Part shown: positions 1 through 6,605 of the stretch, one piece after another | Position numbering within the stretch: position 1 is the first letter of the stretch | Layout of the letters: each line of letters opens with the position of its first letter | Assembly: GCA_018623405.1 (NCBI GenBank) | Contig: JAAZVO010000079.1 | Coordinates: 1-10,215, forward strand | DNA: 10,215 nucleotides | DNA from: Crocinitomicaceae bacterium | GTDB taxonomy: Bacteria; Bacteroidota; Bacteroidia; Flavobacteriales_G; Salibacteraceae | Direction of reading: 5' to 3' | The notes under the pieces: model-generated | What the model was told of the DNA's origin: nothing | The model's database searches: none | The model's input: only the letters and a program-made list of their open reading frames with translations | Translations under genes and position numbers: made by a program

Positions 1-588
1 TAATGTTACGGGGCCACTTAAACCTAACCTAATAGCAGACTCGGGATAATTTATTTTTGAATTAAAGTATTGATCAGCACTTTTAAAATTTCCTTCAGTA
101 AAAATGGGAATAGGTTTTATTTCGATTTCATTAAAGTTGATGGTTTTGTAATCGTTACTAAAGCTAATTTCCGGTAAAAGAACCTTTTCGTAGCCTCGTT
201 TTTTAGCCAACTTTTTAAATTTTTTGGGATTGTAAATGATAACAAATTTTACAGGATAATTTTGAGGTCTTTTAGTGGTGGGAAGCCACATAATTTTCTT
301 TAATAAATCTTCGGCAGATGGTTTGAACGATTCTAGTTGATCTCCTGAAACATTGAGGTTGGAAATTATGCCGTTTTGGGAAATCGTGAAATTAAATTGA
401 ACATATCCTTCTATTTCATTTTGATATGCATCTGATGGATAATTTAGTTCGTTGGAAATTAATCGCTCTAGCTCCAACTTTCCGCCGGCATTTAGAATAT
501 TGGTAACACCTTCATGTTTTATTAAATACTCTTGGCTAAAAGCGCTAAAACCAATTAAAAAAAACAAGATTAAGTTAAAGCATCTCAT
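1..588 (-). CDS. Exported TonB-C-like protein, C-terminus cut by the window edge
   Basis: The frame is open from an ATG at 588 to the left edge (196 codons, no stop), so the gene is partial at its C-terminus. Residues 1-18 form a signal peptide ending FSAFS before Gln19, so the mature protein should be periplasmic or outer-membrane facing. Residues about 37-120 read like a TonB C-terminal domain (LNYPSDAYQNEIEGYVQFNF, then an ISQNG turn). A second copy of the same opening appears at about 170-196 (INYPESAIRLGLSGPVTL) before the sequence ends. Known TonB-C domains contact outer-membrane receptors or act as stand-alone periplasmic modules. No N-terminal membrane anchor is seen, so an energy-transducing role is not supported here. 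The start lies inside the last codons of the upstream aminotransferase gene (14-base overlap, different frame), which suggests translational coupling. The TonB-C assignment is by sequence pattern only. Confidence 0.75.
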   Translation of the reverse strand, partial: MRCFNLILFFLIGFSAFSQEYLIKHEGVTNILNAGGKLELERLISNELNYPSDAYQNEIEGYVQFNFTISQNGIISNLNVSGDQLESFKPSAEDLLKKIMWLPTTKRPQNYPVKFVIIYNPKKFKKLAKKRGYEKVLLPEISFSNDYKTINFNEIEIKPIPIFTEGNFKSADQYFNSKINYPESAIRLGLSGPVTL

Positions 589-1762
589 ACATAACCTGGT
601 TAATTGTATTTATTCCCTTTTCAAGCTCTTTCTGTGTAATGGTTAGAGGAGGAGCAATTCTAAAACTTTCAGGACATGATAAAAACCAATAGGTAATCAC
701 TTTTTCAGCTAGACAACCTTTTACAATTTTTTCAACCTTATCCGCATGGTCAAACTCAATGGCGAACATCATTCCCTTTCTTCTAATTTCTTTGATTTCA
801 GGATGCTGTAACGTAGCCTCAATAAATTTACCTTTCGATTCTACTTCACCAAAGTCTAGCTCATTTTTATAAATCTCAAGGGCTGCTGCTGCCGCTGCCA
901 TAATAACCGGATTTCCACCAAAGGTGGTAATGTGGCCTAACATAGGGTCTGTTTGAAATTGTTGTAGGTTTTCTTCACTTGAAATTAAAGCCCCAACAGG
1001 TAAACCTCCTCCAAGTGCTTTTCCCGAGGTTAAAATATCGGGAATTACACCTGAATGTTCAAATGCAAACATTTTTCCGGTTCGCCCCATACCACATTGT
1101 ATTTCATCAAATATCAGCAGAGTTCCTGTTTGGTTACATTTGTTTCGAAGTGCATTTAAAAATTCATTTGAGGCTACTCTTACTCCTGCATCTCCTTGTA
1201 CAGGCTCTATGATTACACAAGCTGTTTGCTCATCAATTATTTCTAGAGATTCAATGTTGTTTAGTTCAATAAAATAAACTTCGGGTAATAAGGGTCTAAA
1301 TGCTGCTTTTTTTACCTCGTTGCTGCTAATGCTTAATGAACCATGTGTACTGCCATGGTAAGCACCTTTGGTCGAAACAATTTTTGTGCGGTTCGTAACC
1401 CTTTTGGCAAGCTTTAGGGCTGCCTCATTAGCTTCTGTACCTGAATTTACAGGGTAAACACAGTTGAGACTTTCAGGTAAGAAATGCAAAAGGTTTTCAG
1501 CAAATTTATTTTGTACAGGCTGCACCATTTCGCCATAAACCATAACGTGTGTAAACTTCTCGGCTTGGGTTTTTATAGCCTCAATAATTTTTGGGTGCCC
1601 ATGCCCTAAATTGCTAACAGCAATTCCTGAAATTAAATCTAGGTAGCCGTTTCCTTTATTATCGAAAATGTAAGGACCATTAGCATAGCTAACTTCAATA
1701 CCTAAAGGAAAAGGGGAGGTTTGGCCTAAATGATGCTTAAAAAATTCGAAAGGACTTTGCAC
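575..1762 (-). CDS. Class III PLP-dependent aminotransferase (acetylornithine/4-aminobutyrate type)
   Basis: A 395-residue fold-type I, class III aminotransferase of full family length. It transfers an amino group between an amino acid or amine and a 2-oxo acid in the cytoplasm, using pyridoxal phosphate. Visible landmarks are the SGTEANEAALKLAK phosphate-binding stretch (107-120), GAYHGSTHGS (133-142), E187 in IIEPVQGDAG, D219 in FDEIQCGMGRTG (the Asp that pairs with the PLP ring nitrogen), the Schiff-base lysine K248 in SGKALGGGLP, and the T279/T280 pair in ITTFGGNP. The start is GTG at 1762: the frame has a stop at 1787-1789 and no ATG before the conserved N-terminus FFKHHLGQTSPFPL. It begins 10 bases after the upstream stop. 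Substrate cannot be read from sequence; acetylornithine, ornithine, lysine or 4-aminobutyrate are all possible, and no biosynthetic neighbour helps. Confidence 0.93.
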   Translation of the reverse strand: MQSPFEFFKHHLGQTSPFPLGIEVSYANGPYIFDNKGNGYLDLISGIAVSNLGHGHPKIIEAIKTQAEKFTHVMVYGEMVQPVQNKFAENLLHFLPESLNCVYPVNSGTEANEAALKLAKRVTNRTKIVSTKGAYHGSTHGSLSISSNEVKKAAFRPLLPEVYFIELNNIESLEIIDEQTACVIIEPVQGDAGVRVASNEFLNALRNKCNQTGTLLIFDEIQCGMGRTGKMFAFEHSGVIPDILTSGKALGGGLPVGALISSEENLQQFQTDPMLGHITTFGGNPVIMAAAAAALEIYKNELDFGEVESKGKFIEATLQHPEIKEIRRKGMMFAIEFDHADKVEKIVKGCLAEKVITYWFLSCPESFRIAPPLTITQKELEKGINTINQVMYEML

Positions 1763-1772
1763 GCAACAAATA

Positions 1773-2237
1773 TCAGGGCTTTTCTTTCAAATTTCGTAAT
1801 AATTCTCTTTTGAACTCAACTTCAGCTTTGTAGAGTTTAGCTGTTTTTTGTATTCCTAAAGCTTTTACAAATTTTTGGTGGTATTCTTTTTCGAGTTGGG
1901 CTTCTTTAATGTTGTTTTCCATGCGTAATGCTAAAACCTCTTCTAACTGTTCATCAGGAAGTTCATCAAGTTGTACTTCACCCGATTCAAATTGCCTCCA
2001 ACTTTTTTTTAATGCCCTTTTTTTATCGTGAAACTCGTTGTAAATAGGCCAAAAAACTTGTGCCTCTTTTGGGGAAAGGGCTAATTTTTCTGTAATGAAA
2101 CCAACTTTCATCGCTTCTATTTTTTCATTGTGTTGCATTCCCATCTGGCCTCTGTTTCTTGCCCTTTCTTGAGGCACTTGAGCAAAGGTTAAGCTTGAAA
2201 AAAGCAGAAGCGTAACTAAAAGGATTGATTGTTTCAT
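1773..2237 (-). CDS. Exported Spy/CpxP-like helical protein, probable sensor linked to the ECF sigma factor
   Basis: A 154-residue protein with a clear signal peptide (residues 1-19, ending LTFA before Gln20) and a highly charged, almost wholly helical mature part. The core FITEKLALSPKEAQVFWPIYNEF (47-69) is the pattern seen in small Bacteroidota proteins annotated as sensors of ECF-type sigma factors, which resemble the periplasmic Spy/CpxP (LTXXQ) chaperone-like family. Residues 97-150 continue as amphipathic helix rich in Glu and Lys. The gene starts only 2 bases after the stop of the single-pass membrane protein, which itself follows an ECF sigma gene, so the three probably act together. 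A role in sensing periplasmic or outer-membrane stress is inferred from family and neighbours. Direct binding to sigma is impossible without a membrane partner, because the protein is predicted to be exported. Confidence 0.78.
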   Translation of the reverse strand: MKQSILLVTLLLFSSLTFAQVPQERARNRGQMGMQHNEKIEAMKVGFITEKLALSPKEAQVFWPIYNEFHDKKRALKKSWRQFESGEVQLDELPDEQLEEVLALRMENNIKEAQLEKEYHQKFVKALGIQKTAKLYKAEVEFKRELLRNLKEKP

Positions 2238-2239
2238 AA

Positions 2240-2635
2240 CTAAATATTTTCGGCAATTAATTCTAATGAAATTTCACTTTCAATTAAATAATCTATTGTT
2301 CTAGAAGAATTTGAATCCAATGTTTCTGCTTCATAATAAACTGCAATAACGTCTTCATCAAGATATTCTGTAGGTATTTCAGAAACTTCTAAAGTAAAAC
2401 TATTTGTTTGGCTTTCTTGGTTTTGTGGTGGCCATACCGTAAACACAATTAATAAAATAGCGGCTACAGCTAAAATGCTACCTGCAAAAAACCTTTGAGG
2501 TTTTTGCTGTTTTATAGGATGTTGATGAGTTACACTTAGCTTTTTAAGCAAATCTTGTTTTTGTGATTCGAAATATCCTTCAGGCGTTTTTAGCGGGTTT
2601 TTAGATAATCTTTTTTTATGTTCCTCTAGGTTCAT
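2240..2635 (-). CDS. Small single-pass membrane protein, candidate anti-sigma partner
   Basis: A 131-residue protein with no signal peptide, one strong hydrophobic segment at about 49-68 (FFAGSILAVAAILLIVFTVW) and a basic stretch just before it (KQQKPQR), which predicts the N-terminus inside and the C-terminus outside. The cytoplasmic part (1-48) carries LKTPEGYFESQKQDLLKKL, a short motif recurrent in Bacteroidota proteins encoded after ECF sigma genes. The external part (about 70-131) is acidic and has no recognised domain. The layout of sigma factor, then single-pass protein, then exported helical protein suggests an anti-sigma or signal-relay role. The cytoplasmic part is short and no zinc-binding anti-sigma (ZAS, HxxxCxxC) motif is present, so this is inference. 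It lies 30 bases after the sigma gene and 2 bases before the next one. Confidence 0.7.
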   Translation of the reverse strand: MNLEEHKKRLSKNPLKTPEGYFESQKQDLLKKLSVTHQHPIKQQKPQRFFAGSILAVAAILLIVFTVWPPQNQESQTNSFTLEVSEIPTEYLDEDVIAVYYEAETLDSNSSRTIDYLIESEISLELIAENI

Positions 2636-2665
2636 GTTGTTTAGATGAATTTTTAATGAAAAGGT

Positions 2666-3205
2666 TTAATCTTCATTTAAAGTTTCTTCTATTTTTTTTA
2701 CTGCATGATGGTACGAGGCTTTTAAAGAACCAACTGTACCACCCAAAATAACAGCAATTTGCTCGTATTTTAAGTCCTCAAAATATTTATAAATAAAAAC
2801 AACTCTTTGCTTCTCAGGAAGCATCGCAACTGCGGATTGTAGTTTTCTCTCAAACTCATCTCCATCAAAAAAAACATCACTTTTTAAGTGGTTTTCATAA
2901 GCTTGTGCATCCAGGTTATGGAGGTGCTTTTTGTTTGAGCGTATATAGCCTAAACACTCATTTACAGTTATTCTGTAAATCCAAGAAGTTAATGCAGATT
3001 CGAATTTAAAATTGGGTAAACCTATCCAAACTTTTATAAATACTTCTTGGAGAATATCATCTGCCTCATCATGAAAAGTAATATACCGCCTAACTTGGTA
3101 ATATATTTTCTTTTGGTATTGGTTGATGATCAACTCAATAGCCTTTTCTAAATGTTGAGATTCAACAAAAGCTAAAACCTGATTTTCAACCTCTTTGGCA
3201 GTCAT
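2666..3205 (-). CDS. ECF-type RNA polymerase sigma factor
   Basis: A 179-residue sigma-70 family protein with only the two domains of the extracytoplasmic-function group. Sigma-2 spans about 25-92, with the core-binding and -10 region DEADDILQEVFIKVW (46-60) followed by FKFESALTSWIYRITVNECL (67-85). Sigma-4 spans about 120-172, starting with the classic LPEKQRVVFIYKYFEDLKYE and followed by a helix-turn-helix at about 147-169 (QIAVILGGTVGSLKASYHHA). It should direct RNA polymerase to a small regulon. The ATG at 3205 lies 12 bases after the transketolase C-subunit stop, so it is probably read from the same message. The next two genes are the likely membrane and periplasmic regulators. No target promoter can be identified within the window. 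Confidence 0.95.
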   Translation of the reverse strand: MTAKEVENQVLAFVESQHLEKAIELIINQYQKKIYYQVRRYITFHDEADDILQEVFIKVWIGLPNFKFESALTSWIYRITVNECLGYIRSNKKHLHNLDAQAYENHLKSDVFFDGDEFERKLQSAVAMLPEKQRVVFIYKYFEDLKYEQIAVILGGTVGSLKASYHHAVKKIEETLNED

Positions 3206-3217
3206 TCATCTTATGAA

Positions 3218-4171
3218 CTACTTTCTATTGTAAGCTTTTTTGGCCGCTTCTACGATATGAGTAGTGCTTAACCCATATTTTTCCATGAGTTCTTCAGGCT
3301 TTCCACTTTCGCCAAAAACATCTTTTACACCCACAAACTCCATTGGAGCCGGGTTTTCTTGGGCTAAACATTGCGCTACACTTTCTCCTAATCCACCGCT
3401 TATTTGGTGCTCTTCAGCAGTTACAACGCACCTTGTTTTTCTTACCGAATTAACAATAGCCTCCGTGTCTAAAGGCTTTATAGTATGGATGTTTATTATT
3501 TCCGCATCAATGCCTTGCTCGGCAAGTATTTGGCCTGCTTCTATTGCCTTCCAAACTAAGTGACCTGTAGTTATAATGGTAACGTCATTTCCCTCATTAA
3601 GCATAACAGCTTTTCCAATTTCAAAATTTTGGTCTTCAGGTGTAAAGTTGGGGACTTTTGGTCTGCCAAACCTTAAATACACCGGCCCCACATGGTTTGC
3701 AATGGCTTTTGTTGCAGCTTTAGTTTGGTTGTAATCGCAAGGATTTATAACTACCATGTTAGGTAGCATTTTCATTAAGCCAATATCTTCTAAAATTTGA
3801 TGTGTTGCTCCATCTTCACCCAAGGTTAATCCTGCATGGGAGGCGCATATTTTTACATTCTTTTCAGAGTATGCTATTGATTGTCTAATTTGATCGTACA
3901 CTCTACCTGTACTAAAGTTGGCAAATGTTCCTGTGAAGGGAATTTTACCTCCAATGGTTAAACCCGCAGCAATACCCATCATATTGGCTTCTGCAACACC
4001 TACTTGAAAAAACCTTTCAGGATGATTATCTTGAAACTCATTCATTTTTAAACTTCCTGTAAGGTCGGCACAAAGGGCAACTACATTTTCTTTTTCTTTT
4101 CCGAGCTCTGCCAATCCGGCTCCAAATCCTGAACGGGTGTCTTTTTCGTTTTGAATGGTGTACTTTTTCAT
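3218..4171 (-). CDS. Transketolase, C-terminal subunit (pyrimidine-binding and C-terminal domains)
   Basis: A 317-residue protein equal to the C-terminal half of transketolase. With the N-terminal subunit it forms the thiamine-diphosphate enzyme that moves two-carbon ketol units between pentose, heptose, tetrose and hexose phosphates in the cytoplasm. The catalytic glutamate that activates the cofactor is E61 in VGVAEANMMGIAAGL, and H124 in LGEDGATHQ is the conserved active-site histidine of this domain. Residues 1-165 are the pyrimidine-binding domain and about 185-310 the C-terminal domain (VTIITTGHLVWKAIEAG; TAEEHQISGGLGE). Split transketolases of this size are normal in Bacteroidota and the two genes are usually neighbours. 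Here a VWA-domain gene lies between them, ending 1 base before this ATG. 1-Deoxyxylulose-5-phosphate synthase is excluded by the split and the length. Confidence 0.95.
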   Translation of the reverse strand: MKKYTIQNEKDTRSGFGAGLAELGKEKENVVALCADLTGSLKMNEFQDNHPERFFQVGVAEANMMGIAAGLTIGGKIPFTGTFANFSTGRVYDQIRQSIAYSEKNVKICASHAGLTLGEDGATHQILEDIGLMKMLPNMVVINPCDYNQTKAATKAIANHVGPVYLRFGRPKVPNFTPEDQNFEIGKAVMLNEGNDVTIITTGHLVWKAIEAGQILAEQGIDAEIINIHTIKPLDTEAIVNSVRKTRCVVTAEEHQISGGLGESVAQCLAQENPAPMEFVGVKDVFGESGKPEELMEKYGLSTTHIVEAAKKAYNRK

Positions 4172-4172
4172 G

Positions 4173-5543
4173 TTAGAATCTAATTATGGCTGAGGAGCCT
4201 GATTTTATGGTTACTCTTTCTTCTGTTGTAAAAGATGAACTTACTGCACTTTTAGGTTTATGGATAACCCTGTAATTTCCGGGTTGGAGATACAGGTTTT
4301 CACTTTTTGATTTTTCTGCCAATTGATAAACCCATTCTAGTCCATTGTCTTTTTCGAGGTAAATATCTGTTCTGCCATGGGTTGACCTTAAAATTGTAAT
4401 GATTCCGGGGGAGGGAATATCAATAGTTGTGGTGTGGCTTTGTAACACTTCTACATCTTCAATAATCATTCTAGGATGACATAACACCTCTAAATCATAC
4501 TTACCTACAAGATATTTTTCAGTAGTATTTGTTTCTTGAACATGTAGGGTTTTCATTTCACCTTTTTTTCTGATGATTACATCAAAATTGTTTTTTACCA
4601 ATCCATTGATTTTGATATTTAGAAATCCTTGCGCAGCTGGAATTCCAATAATGTTATGAATACCGGGAGTTATGGTAATTGAATCTTTAAAAACCGGAGG
4701 AATAGTATGCACCTGAATGCCATAGGTGTAAAGTGGTTCTAATTTAAGTGTATCAGGTAAACCTTTTGAGTTTAGTGCATGAATAAAGTTGTAGATTATT
4801 TTTTTTGTGTAGGTATCGTAAAACGTCATGTTTACGTTGGTTTCGTTTGGTCTTTGGTCAACATCTAGAAGATTAACTTGGGCGGAGGTGCTGTTTAACG
4901 CTTGAGAAATTACAATTCCAAGTACGTTTTTAAATGTTTTTTCATCTGATGCATCAAAGAAGTTACCAATACATTCAAAAGTCTTTTTGAAGTTTGGGTC
5001 TAACCCGATACCAATAACAAAGGGTTTTAAAACAATTCCTCTAGATTGTAAAAAACGCGAAACAGCGCAAGGGTCTCCATCACACTCCTCAATGCCATCG
5101 GTAATTAAAATGATAATGTTTCTGCAGTCGGCACATGGTGGAAAATCGTTTTCGGCCATTTCCAAACTTTTAGCAATGGGAGTTGTACCTTTTGCTTGGA
5201 TGGTGTTGAGTTTCTTTTTGATTTTATCTACGTTGTATTTCGCAAATGGTACTTCCAATTTAGAATCATCACAAACCTGTCCTTGTCTGTAATCATATTG
5301 GTGACCATAAACCCGCAAGGCAAGCTCTACGTTGGGGTTTCCTTTAAGACTATCTAAAGTTTCGGAGATAAGTTTCTTTGCAATAAGGTTTTTCTTTCCA
5401 CTTTCCCAAGAGCCATTCATTGAATTTGAAGCATTGTAAATAAATAGAATTCTATTTAAGGGTTGCGTTCTATCGCTTGGGCGCTGCCCAAAAGCATTTG
5501 CAGAGAGAAAAATTACAAATAACAGTGTTAGTTTTAATTTCAA
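4173..5543 (-). CDS. Exported von Willebrand factor A-domain protein
   Basis: I place the start at TTG 5543, giving 456 residues and a compact signal peptide MKLKLTLLFVIFLSANAFG before Gln. A TTG at 5588, touching the transketolase stop, would add 15 polar residues; no ATG is available. The VWA domain covers about residues 30-185: RILFIYNASNSMNGSW, KGTTPIAKSL (T120/T121) and IIILITDGIEECDGDPC (D149). The usual metal-site motif DxSxS reads N37-A-S-N-S here, so the first Asp is Asn. Several cysteines (QVCDD, PPCADC, EECDGDPC, FECIG) may form disulfides after export. The C-terminal 230 residues are rich in beta-type segments with no family I can name. VWA domains bind protein ligands or matrix, so an envelope role is likely. 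The gene sits between the two transketolase genes, 45 bases after one and 1 base before the other. Confidence 0.85.
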   Translation of the reverse strand: MKLKLTLLFVIFLSANAFGQRPSDRTQPLNRILFIYNASNSMNGSWESGKKNLIAKKLISETLDSLKGNPNVELALRVYGHQYDYRQGQVCDDSKLEVPFAKYNVDKIKKKLNTIQAKGTTPIAKSLEMAENDFPPCADCRNIIILITDGIEECDGDPCAVSRFLQSRGIVLKPFVIGIGLDPNFKKTFECIGNFFDASDEKTFKNVLGIVISQALNSTSAQVNLLDVDQRPNETNVNMTFYDTYTKKIIYNFIHALNSKGLPDTLKLEPLYTYGIQVHTIPPVFKDSITITPGIHNIIGIPAAQGFLNIKINGLVKNNFDVIIRKKGEMKTLHVQETNTTEKYLVGKYDLEVLCHPRMIIEDVEVLQSHTTTIDIPSPGIITILRSTHGRTDIYLEKDNGLEWVYQLAEKSKSENLYLQPGNYRVIHKPKSAVSSSFTTEERVTIKSGSSAIIRF

Positions 5544-5588
5544 GACAATGGATTTTGAGCTTTTATTTTCAATTTCCCTGCCAATCAA

Positions 5589-6434
5589 TTAATAATCGCC
5601 AATGGTTTCTGCTAACTGACTCAAAGCCAATTCTTTTTGCTCATCACTCGGTGGAACTCCATGCCATGCGTGCGTACCCATCATAAAATCTACACCTTGG
5701 CCCATTTCGGTGGTCATTAAAATCATACTTGGTTTTCCTTGCCCAGTCATTGATTTTGCTTTTTGTAGTGTAGCAATAACATCTTCCATGTCGTTTCCAT
5801 TCATTTCAAGAGTAATCCATCCAAAAGCCTCCCATTTGGCCTTAAGGTTACCTAACGACATCACATCAGAAACATCGCCATCAATTTGGCGGTTATTGTA
5901 ATCTATGGTTGCAATGTAATTATCTACTTTGTGGTGAGCAGCGCTCATTGCTGCCTCCCAAATTTGACCTTCTTGAATTTCGCCATCACCATGTAAGCTG
6001 TACACTAACTTATCATCGCCGTTTAGTTTTTTGGCTAAAGCCGCTCCAATAGCCACGCTCATTCCTTGCCCTAAAGATCCGCTAGACATTCTAATTCCTG
6101 GCAAGCCTTCTTCCGTTGCAGGGTGCCCTTGTAAACGAGAGTTTAATTTTCTGAATGTAGCTAACTCGGCAACATCAAAATATCCCGCCCTAGCTAGGGT
6201 AGAGTACCAAACAGGGGATATGTGTCCGTTAGATAAAAAGAAAACGTCTTCGCCAATGCCATCCATTGAAAAGTGCTGCGGATTATGCTCCATTATTTCA
6301 TGGTAAAGGGCAATAAAGTAATCTGCACAACCGAGCGATCCACCCGGATGCCCTGATTTTGCGCCATGTACCATTCTAATAATGTCTCTTCTTGTTTGAG
6401 TTGCGAGGTCTTTAAGGGAGGTGAGATTTGCCAT
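5589..6434 (-). CDS. Transketolase, N-terminal subunit (diphosphate-binding domain)
   Basis: A 281-residue protein matching the N-terminal, thiamine-diphosphate-binding half of transketolase. The cofactor motif begins GDGEIQEGQIWEAAMSAAHH (149-168) and closes with the N180-N181 pair. Conserved active-site histidines are visible in SGHPGGSLG (H29) and LSNGHISP (H71), with GSLGQGMSVAIGAAL (119-133) in between. The length is typical of the split form. The ATG at 6434 is the first in frame and gives the expected N-terminus. It is the first gene of the long minus-strand run, so a promoter should lie in 6435-6605. I found no convincing TTTG/TAnnTTTG pair on that strand; the nearest is a one-mismatch TAATTTCG at 6462-6469 without an upstream box. 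The partner subunit is at 3218-4171, separated by the VWA gene. Confidence 0.95.
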   Translation of the reverse strand: MANLTSLKDLATQTRRDIIRMVHGAKSGHPGGSLGCADYFIALYHEIMEHNPQHFSMDGIGEDVFFLSNGHISPVWYSTLARAGYFDVAELATFRKLNSRLQGHPATEEGLPGIRMSSGSLGQGMSVAIGAALAKKLNGDDKLVYSLHGDGEIQEGQIWEAAMSAAHHKVDNYIATIDYNNRQIDGDVSDVMSLGNLKAKWEAFGWITLEMNGNDMEDVIATLQKAKSMTGQGKPSMILMTTEMGQGVDFMMGTHAWHGVPPSDEQKELALSQLAETIGDY

Positions 6435-6554
6435 AAAATAGGGTCTAATGCATCAAGGTTGCGAAATTAAGTTTTCATTTAGGGGGTTCTACGTGGTGTT
6501 AATAACTTGGAGATTAATTAACAATTTTCATTTTCATCATCTTAAATTATCGAA

Positions 6555-6587
6555 TTTGAAATAAATCAAAGCGGAAAACTACTTTTG
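6555..6587 (+). promoter_or_regulatory. Bacteroidota-type promoter for ychF
   Basis: TTTG at 6555-6558 and TACTTTTG at 6580-6587 (a perfect TAnnTTTG) are separated by 21 bases, close to the known Bacteroidota primary-sigma layout. Transcription would begin around 6590-6594, leaving a leader of only about 12-16 bases before the ychF ATG at 6606. This also argues against the in-frame TTG at 6585, which lies inside the -7 element. Inferred from pattern only. Confidence 0.7.
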
Positions 6588-6605
6588 CAGCCCAAATTAT
6601 TTAAG

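Noticed and set aside
4987..5292. 101-codon plus-strand open frame inside the VWA gene
   Set aside because: Antisense to a clear VWA domain; no domain or start context of its own. The same applies to 452-646, 979-1212, 3264-3563, 5477-5686, 5710-5901 and 6031-6306.
3218..6434. Interpretation of the two transketolase genes as one gene broken by an insertion or frameshift
   Set aside because: Each subunit has a proper start, stop and full split-family length, and separate subunits are the normal state in Bacteroidota; only the intervening gene is unusual.
6462..6469. TAATTTCG on the minus strand as a -7 box for the transketolase operon
   Set aside because: One mismatch to TAnnTTTG and no TTTG/TTG at the expected upstream distance, so not strong enough to annotate.
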